From a virus, in IMG/VR virus record IMGVR_UViG_3300032304_000682, positions 1 to 45,306 of that record: a stretch of DNA of 45,306 bases; one strand, written 5' to 3'. Shown piece by piece: positions 1-8,089 of this stretch (position 1 is its first letter; the number at the start of each line of letters is the position of its first letter). A program made the translations under genes and the position numbers. The notes under the pieces are model-generated. The model searched no databases and was not told where the DNA came from. It worked only from the letters and a program-made list of their open reading frames with translations.

Positions 1-1179
1 ATTGACACAAGAATTGAGTCAGCACTTCCCCTGATGGCAAAAATACAACAACAAGGAACAGCAATGAAAGAATCCAACATATTTGAAGCCTGTGACGAGC
101 GCCTGTTAGAAGGCACCTGGCAAACACCAGACACTCCAGAAAAACAAGCCGAATTGCTTGAACTCATGAGCACTGACTTGCCAGTGGGTGCAGATGCTAC
201 CAATGTCACAGAACAATTGTATGACCTATTGGGGGACGATGAATTGTTTGATCAATTGGAAGCATTGGCTGAACGTGATGCTAATGCAGATGCTCGACAA
301 GTTATTTTTGATCGCATGCAAGAACTAAGCAACGATCCAGATGTGCGTAAGGTCATTGAGCAGTTGAACATTGATCCCACAGCAGAAATGAATCCTGCTG
401 AGCCAACCAACCCTAGTGATCTTGAGCCCATGAACGAAAGCGTTTTAACTGACGATACCGGATCAACACTGCAACACATTCTCAACACATTCAAACGTGA
501 CGTTAAAGACTTTAAAGAAACCGGCGAAGTAAGTCAACATCTACATGATGCACTGTACGATTACTACCATGACGACATGCCATATGGCGTACAAAAAGCT
601 CGTGATGGTGATCCGTACGAGTGGGTAGCTGACCGTTTTGGTAAAGACTTAGGTTTGCCTGGGTATGGAATGTTTAGTCCAGGCGTTGGTTCCGAAGATG
701 ATCCAAGCCTTGAGCGTGAAAGCGTCATGCACGGTGACTATGCTGAAGAAAAGAACGCCATGCGCAAGTTGGCTGGTATGGCTCCTGAAGAAGTTCGAGA
801 GCCGCACAGTGTAGACGGCGGTATGGAAAACCCATTGATTCAAGGCGAAGGTGCTGTTGGTGCAGTATTGGGTGGTGTTGCTGGAGCGGCGTTAGGTGGC
901 CCAGTTGGTGCTGTTCGCGGTGCAATAGCCGGTGATGCTATTGGTGATGCTATATCTCCAGACCAAACTGATGATAATGACGCATCCTTATTTGATGATG
1001 CCACATGCAACATGACTGAAGCCGGTGAAAATTGTTCTATACACGGCATGGAAGAATGTTATGGAGCCGATACCAGCCCATTAGCTGGTCAATACGGACA
1101 CTCAGGCAAAATGAAACCAGTGGGCAAAGATTTGAGCTTTTTGGATCGTCTCAAAGAATTATCTGGATTAAAACGTTAA
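1..1179 (+). CDS. Glycine-zipper protein of unknown function, 5' end may lie outside the window
   Basis: I do not recognise the family. The reading frame has no stop back to base 1, so the gene may begin upstream; internal starts are ATG at 34 (no Shine-Dalgarno) and ATG at 64, which has AAGGAA 5 nt upstream. Much of the protein is acidic. About 270-305 residues after the ATG at 34 comes an Ala/Gly stretch with GxxxG spacing (GAVGAVLGGVAGAALGG), a glycine zipper able to pack in a membrane or between helices. The C-terminal part has a short Cys/His segment (CNMTEAGENCSIHGMEEC) and ends in a basic tail. A membrane-active or virion-associated role is possible but is inference. Confidence 0.6.
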   Translation: MDTRIESALPLMAKIQQQGTAMKESNIFEACDERLLEGTWQTPDTPEKQAELLELMSTDLPVGADATNVTEQLYDLLGDDELFDQLEALAERDANADARQVIFDRMQELSNDPDVRKVIEQLNIDPTAEMNPAEPTNPSDLEPMNESVLTDDTGSTLQHILNTFKRDVKDFKETGEVSQHLHDALYDYYHDDMPYGVQKARDGDPYEWVADRFGKDLGLPGYGMFSPGVGSEDDPSLERESVMHGDYAEEKNAMRKLAGMAPEEVREPHSVDGGMENPLIQGEGAVGAVLGGVAGAALGGPVGAVRGAIAGDAIGDAISPDQTDDNDASLFDDATCNMTEAGENCSIHGMEECYGADTSPLAGQYGHSGKMKPVGKDLSFLDRLKELSGLKR

Positions 1180-1202
1180 TTTTACAATCTGAACAACCGC
1201 GT

Positions 1203-1210
1203 CATAAATA
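1203..1210 (+). promoter_or_regulatory. Putative late promoter box (CATAAATA)
   Basis: The octamer differs at one position from the T4 late promoter TATAAATA. It lies in the gap before gene 32, just upstream of a sigma70-type promoter, so gene 32 may be transcribed both early and late. Confidence 0.4.
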
Positions 1211-1214
1211 GTAC

Positions 1215-1243
1215 TTGACGCTAAGGAATTAAGCGTGTACACT
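1215..1243 (+). promoter_or_regulatory. Sigma70-type promoter for gene 32
   Basis: TTGACG (1215-1220), a 17-nt spacer and TACACT (1238-1243) match the host sigma70 layout. Transcription would start near 1250, leaving a leader of about 90 nt before the gene 32 start codon. A 6-bp inverted repeat (AAGCGT at 1231, ACGCTT at 1256) followed by T residues overlaps the promoter; I do not call it a terminator. Confidence 0.6.
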
Positions 1244-1277
1244 ATACAAGTGAATACGCTTTTTTCTTTTGTATCAC

Positions 1278-1337
1278 AGGCAACGTAACATCTATACAAT
1301 AGATAGGCAACACATTTTAAAACTTAGAAAGGCAACA
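1278..1337 (+). promoter_or_regulatory. Triple AGGCAAC(A/G) repeat in gene 32 leader, possible autoregulatory operator
   Basis: AGGCAACG (1278-1285), AGGCAACA (1305-1312) and AGGCAACA (1330-1337) are spaced 27 and 25 nt apart. The third copy provides the weak ribosome binding site (AAAGG) before the ATG at 1342. A small hairpin (TCTAT/ATAGA, 1291-1303) sits between copies one and two. T4 gp32 represses its own translation by binding its mRNA leader, so these repeats are candidate binding sites for this gp32. Confidence 0.4.
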
Positions 1338-1341
1338 CAAA

Positions 1342-2322
1342 ATGGCATCATTAGCAGAAATCCGTGCCCGATTGGCACAATCAGAAGGTAAACAACAAGG
1401 CGGCAACTCCACAGGTGGCGATAATGCAATTTATCCACACTGGAATATGGAAGAAGGCGGTGCCGCAACACTTAGATTCCTCCCAGACGGTAACACAAAG
1501 AACACATTCTTTTGGCAAGAACGTGCTATGATCCGTTTACCATTTAATGGTATCAAAGGAGAGATGGAATCAAAACAAGTTTATGTACAAGTTCCGTGTA
1601 TGGAAATGTGGCAAGAAACTTGTCCAGTGCTTACAGAAGTTCGCACTTGGTTCAAAGATAAAAGTCTAGAAGAAATGGGTCGTAAATATTGGAAGAAACG
1701 CAGTTACATTTTCCAAGGCTTTGTTCGCGAGAATCCAATTGCTGACGACAAGGCTCCAGCAAACCCAATCCGTAGATTTATCATTGGTCCTCAGATTTTT
1801 ACAACTATCAAATCAGCATTGATGGATCCAGAATTGGAAGAATTACCAACAGACTTGATGCGTGGGTTGGACTTCCGTATCACCAAAGGCGCCAAAGGCG
1901 GCTTTGCTGATTATTCAGGATCTAAATGGTCACGCAAAGAAACAGCACTCTCAGAAGCTGAACAAGCGGCCATTGCTGAACACGGTTTGTTTGATCTATC
2001 AACATTCTTGCCTAAGAAACCCTCCGAAGCAGAAGTTCGGGTAATTAAAGAAATGTTTGAAGCGTCAGTAGATGGTCAAAGCTATGACACAGAACGTTGG
2101 GGTCAGTACTTCCGCCCAGCAGGAGTTTCGGCTCCAGCGGGTAGTGGCAGTGCTCCTGCAACAGAAAGTGCTCCAGCAGTGGTAAGTGCGCCAGCATCTG
2201 TATCAAGTGACTTTGATGACGAAGAGCCAGCAGTAGCGACGGCTCCTGTAGAAGCTAAACCAGCTTCTAGTGATAAAGCACAAGATATATTAGCTATGAT
2301 CCGTGCCCGTCAAAAGGCATAA
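1342..2322 (+). CDS. 32: Single-stranded DNA-binding protein (T4 gp32 family)
   Basis: Binds ssDNA cooperatively and organises the phage replication and recombination machinery in the cytoplasm. The 326 residues compare well with T4 gp32 (301). The N-terminus is basic (LAEIRARL), like the B domain used for cooperative binding. Conserved aromatic and basic residues lie in the core (FFWQERAMIRLPF at 56-68), with two cysteines (C86, C94) in the zone of the gp32 zinc site; I could not assign a complete zinc ligand set. The C-terminal third is Ala/Pro/Ser-rich with an acidic stretch (FDDEE), matching the protein-interaction A domain. It has its own sigma70-type promoter and repeat-bearing leader. 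Confidence 0.85.
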   Translation: MASLAEIRARLAQSEGKQQGGNSTGGDNAIYPHWNMEEGGAATLRFLPDGNTKNTFFWQERAMIRLPFNGIKGEMESKQVYVQVPCMEMWQETCPVLTEVRTWFKDKSLEEMGRKYWKKRSYIFQGFVRENPIADDKAPANPIRRFIIGPQIFTTIKSALMDPELEELPTDLMRGLDFRITKGAKGGFADYSGSKWSRKETALSEAEQAAIAEHGLFDLSTFLPKKPSEAEVRVIKEMFEASVDGQSYDTERWGQYFRPAGVSAPAGSGSAPATESAPAVVSAPASVSSDFDDEEPAVATAPVEAKPASSDKAQDILAMIRARQKA

Positions 2323-2325
2323 ACA

Positions 2326-2979
2326 ATGTTTTCGGAAGTAGATAATATTATCTTCCCAGATAGCTGTGAGGTGATTCAAGTTGCCTCACAGCAATTTGTC
2401 TATCCAATTTTTAAATGTGGTCGCTCCTCGTTAACCTGGAAAATGGAATCTAGAGGATGGACATTTGTGCCAGAACAAGATATTGTCAAAATTAACACGC
2501 CAATTAGAATATTTTTACGAGATCCTCGTGAGCGTTTTCTAAGTGGAATAAACACTTATCTACAACACTTGGCCGCAGAAGGCAACGATCTGGACCAACA
2601 TACTGTATTATTTTTTGTTAATAGATATTTGTTTTTGAATAGGCACTATGCTCCGCAGTTTTTTTGGCTGTTAAATCTAGCTCGTTTAACTCGCCCCAAC
2701 ATTTTAGTGACATTTAGTCCTATAACAGAAATTAGCCAACTAACACACGTTAATAGTCGTGCTAGAGTAGAACCATTAACTGATGAACTCAGACAAAAAA
2801 TTAATAGTTTTAATTGGACGTCAATAGAATTATATTACGCATTAGATCAAATTTTAATTGATCATATAGGCAAAACAGTTACAATACATGAGTTACTAAC
2901 TTATGTACAAGATAACCACTCTAATCTGTACGATTTAGTTTTTAAAAAATCTCTCAACATAACCAATGTACTGCCCTAG
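2326..2979 (+). CDS. Sulfotransferase-like protein
   Basis: Probably transfers sulfate from PAPS to a glycan or other acceptor. Residues 26-36 (YPIFKCGRSSL) resemble the 5'-phosphosulfate loop of carbohydrate sulfotransferases, where a basic residue is followed by a Gly/Ser-rich turn. Residues 65-74 (RDPRERFLSG) match the 3'-phosphate binding motif RDP-x-R-F-x-S. At 217 residues it is on the short side for the family. It starts 3 nt after gene 32 and overlaps the next radical SAM gene by 14 nt, so the two are probably translated together. The substrate is unknown. Confidence 0.6.
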   Translation: MFSEVDNIIFPDSCEVIQVASQQFVYPIFKCGRSSLTWKMESRGWTFVPEQDIVKINTPIRIFLRDPRERFLSGINTYLQHLAAEGNDLDQHTVLFFVNRYLFLNRHYAPQFFWLLNLARLTRPNILVTFSPITEISQLTHVNSRARVEPLTDELRQKINSFNWTSIELYYALDQILIDHIGKTVTIHELLTYVQDNHSNLYDLVFKKSLNITNVLP

Positions 2980-3850
2980 ACTAGATCATTTTGTTCGTTT
3001 TAATCCCAATGGCACAGTTAGCCGTTGTGGTCACATGACCAATGCTCCGCAATATGCTTCATTGGCAGATATGGAGTCTAGTTTGTGGTTGGCTAATACA
3101 AAGGAATTATTTAAATTTGACACATGGCCCAAAGAATGTGTGCGTTGTCAAGAAATTGAAGTGAAAAGTCCTAGCAGTGTAAGAATACATGCTATTGCAT
3201 TGGATGAATCTGAATCCGATTCCGAGTATCTTCAAGTAGGTGGAGTACTAGACAATGTATGTAATGCAGCTTGCCAAACTTGTAATCCTGATTGTAGTAC
3301 TCGCATTGGTGCACTAACCGGCAACAAATTTCCTGTAATCAATAATAGCACATCATATTGGAACTTGCCTCAGGAACGCATCAGGCACCTAGACATCAAC
3401 GGCGGCGAGCCAAGCTACAGCAAAAACTATAAAAAACTGTTGGCAAACTTACCACCAAATTTACGCACACTAAGACTCAATACTAATTGTAATATTGTAT
3501 TAGACGAGCTTACTGAAATAGCTCAACGTGGCATTGAGGTTACTGTTACAGTTAGTTGTGACGGAATTGGCCCGGTTCATGAGTTTATGCGTTGGCCCAT
3601 TCCTTGGGAAACTTTTTATCTTAACCTAATGCAATACAAAACCATGCCGGTAAAATTAAATTTATGGACCACAGTTAGTGTATTGAATGTAGATGATTTG
3701 GCTAATATACAAGCTTTTGCCCAGGAACATGGCATTGATCATGGTTATGCATATTTAAAAATGCCCGCGGAACTAAGCGTTGATAACACCGACCATGCTG
3801 CCAGAGATGCATACATACGCAAACAAAAACAGTTAAGAGGCATTGAATGA
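2966..3850 (+). CDS. Radical SAM protein with N-terminal twitch domain (copy 1, shortest)
   Basis: Radical SAM enzymes cleave S-adenosylmethionine with a [4Fe-4S] cluster to start radical chemistry. The cluster motif CX3CX2C is C99, C103, C106 (CNAACQTC); GGEP, typical of the SAM-binding strand, follows. Upstream lies a separate cysteine set (C3, C21, C58, C61) like the twitch/SPASM auxiliary cluster domain, but before the core instead of after it. This arrangement fits the family named twitch domain-containing radical SAM protein. At 294 residues it is 50-90 shorter than the other four copies and lacks their C-terminal FPEL-like ending. The ATG lies inside the upstream gene. The substrate is unknown. 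Confidence 0.8.
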   Translation: MYCPRLDHFVRFNPNGTVSRCGHMTNAPQYASLADMESSLWLANTKELFKFDTWPKECVRCQEIEVKSPSSVRIHAIALDESESDSEYLQVGGVLDNVCNAACQTCNPDCSTRIGALTGNKFPVINNSTSYWNLPQERIRHLDINGGEPSYSKNYKKLLANLPPNLRTLRLNTNCNIVLDELTEIAQRGIEVTVTVSCDGIGPVHEFMRWPIPWETFYLNLMQYKTMPVKLNLWTTVSVLNVDDLANIQAFAQEHGIDHGYAYLKMPAELSVDNTDHAARDAYIRKQKQLRGIE

Positions 3851-4392
3851 AAATAGCAATTACGGGACATACTGCAGGTATAGGTCAAGCACTGGCTAAA
3901 GAATATGTCCTTGATAAACATGAGGTTGTAGGACTTAGTCAACGCGAAGGCAATAACATTCGTAACATACCTAAAATTTGTAATCAGATTGAGTCGTGCG
4001 ATGTGTTTGTGAACAATGCACAAGCTGGATACGCACAGACTGAGTTGTTATTTGAAATGGCACAACGCTGGACTGGCACCAAAAAACACATTATAGTAAT
4101 CAGTACCATAATGACACAAGATCCTGTTAGTGTACTACCTGGATTGGATATGGTGGCCTATCATCAACAAAAAGTCACATTGGAAGAAATGGTCAAACAG
4201 CTACGCCATCAACGTCTTGGTATAACTATTACCATTGTTAGACCTGGATACATTGCCACACAACCTGGACAAACTGTACCACCTGCGGCAGATGTTAATA
4301 ACTGGGCTAGAACTTTATTAGATTTATTTGATATGGCCAAAAATAATAATTTAACAATACCAGATATATCACTAGGACCATTGTATAAATGA
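3847..4392 (+). CDS. Short-chain dehydrogenase/reductase (SDR)
   Basis: Predicted NAD(P)-dependent oxidoreductase with a Rossmann fold. The N-terminus carries TGHTAGIG, a form of the TGxxxGxG cofactor loop; NNAQAG matches the NNAG motif; a serine in VISTIM and YHQQK (YxxxK) supply the catalytic Ser, Tyr and Lys. At 181 residues it is shorter than the usual 250, missing part of the C-terminal substrate region. It overlaps both neighbouring radical SAM genes by 4 nt (ATGA), so the three form one translation-coupled unit and may act on the same substrate. Confidence 0.75.
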   Translation: MKIAITGHTAGIGQALAKEYVLDKHEVVGLSQREGNNIRNIPKICNQIESCDVFVNNAQAGYAQTELLFEMAQRWTGTKKHIIVISTIMTQDPVSVLPGLDMVAYHQQKVTLEEMVKQLRHQRLGITITIVRPGYIATQPGQTVPPAADVNNWARTLLDLFDMAKNNNLTIPDISLGPLYK

Positions 4393-5534
4393 ATCCTAAA
4401 GACGTACTGACAAATCGACATTTTTGTCCTATGCCATGGACAGGGCTCATGTACAATTCCGACGGCGCAGTTAAAAACTGCATTCGTAGTGATGATACAC
4501 TTGGCAATATCAAGGACGCACCGATTGAGGAAATACTGCTCGGAACCAAGAATGTAGGTAAACAAACCAACATTCTTAATAATCAGCCAGCTGTTGGATG
4601 TCACACTTGTTATGATCTTGAGCACAATAAAAAAGGATTTGACATTATCAGCGATAGAATTTTTTACATAAGAGAATTCAAACGAACACCGCTTGATACA
4701 TACCAAGTTGATAATTTTAATTTGCAAACAGTTGATGTTCGGTGGACTAATTTATGTAATTTTTCTTGTGTGTATTGCGGGCCTAGATTTAGTAGTAAAT
4801 GGGTTCAAGAACTTCAAGTGGTACAAGATACACCAACAGATCTACAACGTGCTGAGTTTAAAGAATATATTTTTAAACACGCACCCACTCTTAAACACGT
4901 TTACTTGGCAGGCGGCGAGCCGTTGCTAATGAAAGAAAATTTAGAGTTACTTAAAAAATTAAACCCCGATGTTAATCTTAGGATAAACACTAACCTTAGC
5001 AAGGTTGATACCGGAGTGTTTGATGCAGTATGCAAGTTTAAAAATGTTCACTGGACTGTGAGTGTAGAAACTGTAGAAAAAGAATTTGAATATATTCGAT
5101 TTGGCGGCAAATGGTCTGATTTTTTAGATAATTTAACGGTAATTAGAAAACTCGATCATAAGATAAGTTTTAATATGTTGTGGTTTTTATTAAACTATGA
5201 CACAATATTTGGTTGTGTAGATTACCTCAAAGGGTTAGGATTCCATAACAACAGCTTTATCATAGGAGCATTGCTAACTCCAGAACATCTAAACATTAGA
5301 CATTTGCCAGAAAATATGTTAAACTTACTAAAGACTAAATTGGAGTCTAAAATTAACGAGCACCCGGGATACTTGCTTGAAGACAGTTACCGAAATATGT
5401 TACACTATATAGAACAACCAATTGAAAAGAACTTAACAACGTCATTTGAGAAGTTAGCTGTAATGGATCAAAGACGTGGAGTAGACAGCAGTAAAATTTT
5501 TACAGAATTATATAAACTTAAAGAAGGAACTTAA
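4389..5534 (+). CDS. Radical SAM protein with N-terminal twitch domain (copy 2)
   Basis: The N-terminal 75 residues read like a SPASM/twitch domain: FCPMPW at 12-17, then C31, the LGNI turn, and C71/C74 as CHTC. The radical SAM cluster motif follows at C123, C127, C130 (CNFSCVYC), with GGEP further on. The domain order is therefore auxiliary-cluster domain first, core second, the reverse of classical SPASM enzymes. The 381-residue length matches copies 3 and 4. The block SVETVEKEFEYIRFGGKW is shared in pattern with the other copies (S-x-D/E-x-V/I...YIR...W). Substrate unknown; probably cytoplasmic. Confidence 0.85.
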   Translation: MNPKDVLTNRHFCPMPWTGLMYNSDGAVKNCIRSDDTLGNIKDAPIEEILLGTKNVGKQTNILNNQPAVGCHTCYDLEHNKKGFDIISDRIFYIREFKRTPLDTYQVDNFNLQTVDVRWTNLCNFSCVYCGPRFSSKWVQELQVVQDTPTDLQRAEFKEYIFKHAPTLKHVYLAGGEPLLMKENLELLKKLNPDVNLRINTNLSKVDTGVFDAVCKFKNVHWTVSVETVEKEFEYIRFGGKWSDFLDNLTVIRKLDHKISFNMLWFLLNYDTIFGCVDYLKGLGFHNNSFIIGALLTPEHLNIRHLPENMLNLLKTKLESKINEHPGYLLEDSYRNMLHYIEQPIEKNLTTSFEKLAVMDQRRGVDSSKIFTELYKLKEGT

Positions 5535-5536
5535 TC

Positions 5537-6592
5537 ATGGGTAAACCATTTGACGTATCAAAATTCCGTAAGGACATTACCAAGAGCATTGATGGTCTAT
5601 CGATCGGATTTAACGATCCCACCGACTGGATCAGCACAGGTAACTTTGCACTCAACTACTTGATCTCAGGCGACTTTAACAAAGGTATCCCGTTAGGCAA
5701 AGTTACAGTATTTGCCGGTGAGTCTGGTGCAGGCAAGAGTTATTTTTGTTCAGGCAACATCATTAAGAACGCACAAGAGCAAGGCATTTTTGTTATTTTG
5801 ATTGACAGTGAAAATGCGCTGGATGAAGATTGGCTCAAGGCATTAGGAGTTGATACTAGCGATAGCAAATTACTTAAATTGTCAATGGCCATGATCGATG
5901 ATGTGGCCAAAACAATTTCAACATTCATGAGTGACTATAAAGCACTTCCAGACGGCGAGCGCCCAAAGGTGTTGTTTGTTATTGACAGCTTGGGCATGTT
6001 GTTGACACCCACTGACGTAAATCAGTTTGATGCAGGTGAAATGAAAGGTGACTTGGGTCGTAAACCCAAAGCACTGACAGCATTGGTTCGTAATTGTGTC
6101 AACATGTTTGGTAGTTACAACGTGGGTCTGGTATGTACAAACCATACCTACGCTAGCCAAGACATGTTTGATCCAGATGATAAAATTTCAGGTGGTCAAG
6201 GCTTTATCTATGCATCAAGTATTGTAGTTGCTATGAAGAAAATGAAACTGAAAGAAGACGAGGATGGCAACAAGATTACCGATGTCATGGGTATCCGTGC
6301 TGGTTGTAAAGTAATGAAAACTCGTTATGCCAAACCGTTTGAAGGTGTACAGGTCAAAATTCCTTATGAAACAGGTATGAACCCGTACTCAGGCATGGTG
6401 GACATGGCTGAGAAACGTGGCCTGCTTAAAAAGGAAGGCAACAGTCTAGCGTTTGTTACCAGCGATGGTGAAATCATCAAACAGTTCCGCAAAAAGTGGG
6501 AAGCCAACGAAGGCGGATGTTTAGATAAACTCATGTTGGACTTTAATAATCAAAAAACGGTAAGTATTGAAGACACAGTTGCGGAGGAATAA
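5537..6592 (+). CDS. uvsX: UvsX, RecA-like recombinase
   Basis: ATP-dependent strand-exchange protein for recombination-dependent replication and repair. Walker A is GESGAGKS (61-68), followed by a Walker B-type strand (VLFVIDSLGML) and the RecA-like segment around TNHTYASQ and the GGQG loop. Length 351 compares with 391 for T4 UvsX. A good ribosome binding site (AAGAAGGAA) precedes the ATG. UvsY follows one gene downstream, the partner that loads UvsX on gp32-coated DNA; all three members of this T4 trio lie within 6 kb here, split by the cargo block 2326-5534. Confidence 0.93.
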   Translation: MGKPFDVSKFRKDITKSIDGLSIGFNDPTDWISTGNFALNYLISGDFNKGIPLGKVTVFAGESGAGKSYFCSGNIIKNAQEQGIFVILIDSENALDEDWLKALGVDTSDSKLLKLSMAMIDDVAKTISTFMSDYKALPDGERPKVLFVIDSLGMLLTPTDVNQFDAGEMKGDLGRKPKALTALVRNCVNMFGSYNVGLVCTNHTYASQDMFDPDDKISGGQGFIYASSIVVAMKKMKLKEDEDGNKITDVMGIRAGCKVMKTRYAKPFEGVQVKIPYETGMNPYSGMVDMAEKRGLLKKEGNSLAFVTSDGEIIKQFRKKWEANEGGCLDKLMLDFNNQKTVSIEDTVAEE

Positions 6593-6594
6593 AA

Positions 6595-6843
6595 ATGAGT
6601 GTAGAATTAAGTAAAGAAATTTGGGACGAGCTCAAACGTTATGTTAATCCACAAGATCGTGACGAAGCCGCAGAAACATTGGTAAGTGTGTTAATTGACA
6701 ACGATGCCGACGCTGACGAAATCAAATCAGTATTTAAAACTGATAATGAAATTAAACGTGCTCTTACAAGTTATCTTAAAGATCATGAAGATGAAATTAA
6801 TGATGATGACGAAGATGAAGAATACGAGGACGAGGATTACTGA
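6595..6843 (+). CDS. Small acidic protein between uvsX and uvsY
   Basis: Not recognised. An 82-residue protein with a helical N-terminal two thirds and an extremely acidic tail (DDDEDEEYEDEDY). It starts 2 nt after the uvsX stop and its stop overlaps the uvsY start by 1 nt, so all three are probably translated together. The acidic tail could mimic DNA or contact a basic partner such as UvsX or UvsY, but that is inference. Confidence 0.7.
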   Translation: MSVELSKEIWDELKRYVNPQDRDEAAETLVSVLIDNDADADEIKSVFKTDNEIKRALTSYLKDHEDEINDDDEDEEYEDEDY

Positions 6844-7295
6844 TGTGGTATAGTAAGATTGTTGCCAGTCTAGGTAACATTCCTGATTTCATAGCTCATT
6901 ACGAAACAGAGCTAGAAGATGCCAAGCGTGATGTACGTATTGGTGGCCTTGTTGAAAAAAATATCACAGCATTACCTGGCATTACTGAACATCGTTTCAA
7001 CCAGTTACAAGAAATTGAAGCGGTATTGAATCATCTCAATATACAGTTACGCAAGATTCGCCGTAAACATTTTCAAAAATATCTTGAAGGTTATGCCAGG
7101 GCACTAACCAGCAGAGACGCAGAAAAATACGTAGATGGTGAGGACGAAGTCATTGATTTTGAAACCATCATAAATGAAGTAGCCTTGTTACGCAATAGAT
7201 ATTTGGGCATACTAAAAGCCATGGAATCTAAAAACTTTATGTTAGGGCACATAGTTAGACTCAGAGCCGCCGGCATGGAGGATATACAGGTATGA
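6843..7295 (+). CDS. uvsY: UvsY-like recombination mediator
   Basis: In T4, UvsY helps UvsX displace gp32 from ssDNA. The best match is the C-terminus: residues around 127-150 (ILKAMESKNFMLGHIVRLRAAG) follow the pattern of the T4 UvsY end, where a helix with A-I-K-S-R-G-F is followed by I-K-H-I and an arginine. The middle is helical and basic (RKIRRKHFQKYLEG), consistent with ssDNA binding. Length 150 compares with 137 in T4. Its position right after uvsX and the acidic gene supports the call. Confidence 0.75.
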   Translation: MWYSKIVASLGNIPDFIAHYETELEDAKRDVRIGGLVEKNITALPGITEHRFNQLQEIEAVLNHLNIQLRKIRRKHFQKYLEGYARALTSRDAEKYVDGEDEVIDFETIINEVALLRNRYLGILKAMESKNFMLGHIVRLRAAGMEDIQV

Positions 7296-8047
7296 CATTT
7301 ATACATCCTGGAGATAGCCACCGTCACAGTCTTGAAACTCTAAATCGGTTATACGAATACGACGATTTTATGGCCAGTATTAAAACTGTGCTAGATCTCG
7401 GATGTGGCACAGGTGATGATCTTGAGTGGTGGGCTACAAGGACCACCAGAGATGAAGTTCCTCAACCGTTGAACATCAGATGCACTGGCATAGATTTAGC
7501 ACCCAACCTGGCGCTAACCAAAAAGTGCAATACTGTATTTTATCAATCTGGCAATTTTGAAGGCACAATTCTAGCATCTCCTGGGGAATTTGACGTGCTA
7601 TGGTGCCATGATAGTTTTCAGTACACACACGCACCTGTAAAGACATTAAGCAATTGGTGGCATTTGGCCAGTCCCGGAGCCATGTTGTATCTGGCTGTGC
7701 CAGTAACCCAACGAGTACATCGTAATCAACTAGATTACCATCTGTCCTCGGGATGCTATTATCACCACACCATGGTCAGTTTAATCTACCAGCTGGCCAC
7801 TGCAGGTTGGGATTGTGGTTCAGGATTTTTCCGACAAGCACCCACAGATCGGTGGATTCATGCCGTAGTTTATAAAAGTGCCCATGCTCCGCAAGACCCA
7901 ACTACCGCTTCTTGGCATACATTATCTGAACTTGGCCTATTACCCGAATCTGCCATGAAAAGCATACACGCACACAATTACCTACGCCAGCAGGATCTTG
8001 TTGTGCCCTGGATCGATCACAGCTTGATGAGCATGGCTGTGAAATAA
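7292..8047 (+). CDS. Class I SAM-dependent methyltransferase
   Basis: Motif I, VLDLGCGTG, lies at residues 33-41, followed by an acidic residue at the end of strand 2 (GIDLAPN) and a motif IV-like WCHDSFQY. These mark a Rossmann-fold methyltransferase that uses S-adenosylmethionine. Length 251 fits small-molecule or sugar methyltransferases. It overlaps uvsY by 4 nt and opens the glycan island, so an O- or N-methyl transfer to a sugar is a reasonable guess. The acceptor cannot be read from the sequence. Confidence 0.75.
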   Translation: MTFIHPGDSHRHSLETLNRLYEYDDFMASIKTVLDLGCGTGDDLEWWATRTTRDEVPQPLNIRCTGIDLAPNLALTKKCNTVFYQSGNFEGTILASPGEFDVLWCHDSFQYTHAPVKTLSNWWHLASPGAMLYLAVPVTQRVHRNQLDYHLSSGCYYHHTMVSLIYQLATAGWDCGSGFFRQAPTDRWIHAVVYKSAHAPQDPTTASWHTLSELGLLPESAMKSIHAHNYLRQQDLVVPWIDHSLMSMAVK

Positions 8048-8076
8048 TCAATCTAGCAGAGTGGGTATTAACGGCG

Positions 8077-8084
8077 TATAAATA
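8077..8084 (+). promoter_or_regulatory. T4-type late promoter TATAAATA
   Basis: An exact match to the T4 late consensus octamer in a 42-nt gap between genes. The ATG at 8090 begins 5 nt after the box, where transcription is expected to start, and there is no Shine-Dalgarno sequence, so the mRNA is predicted to be leaderless. Confidence 0.75.
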
Positions 8085-8089
8085 TCCGT

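Noticed and set aside
1231-1265. AAGCGT/ACGCTT inverted repeat followed by T residues before gene 32
   Set aside because: Six-base stem with a 19-nt loop that overlaps a strong promoter; too weak to call a terminator.
4209-4727. 172-codon minus-strand frame across the SDR and radical SAM copy 2
   Set aside because: Antisense shadow of two recognised genes with no family features or start signal.
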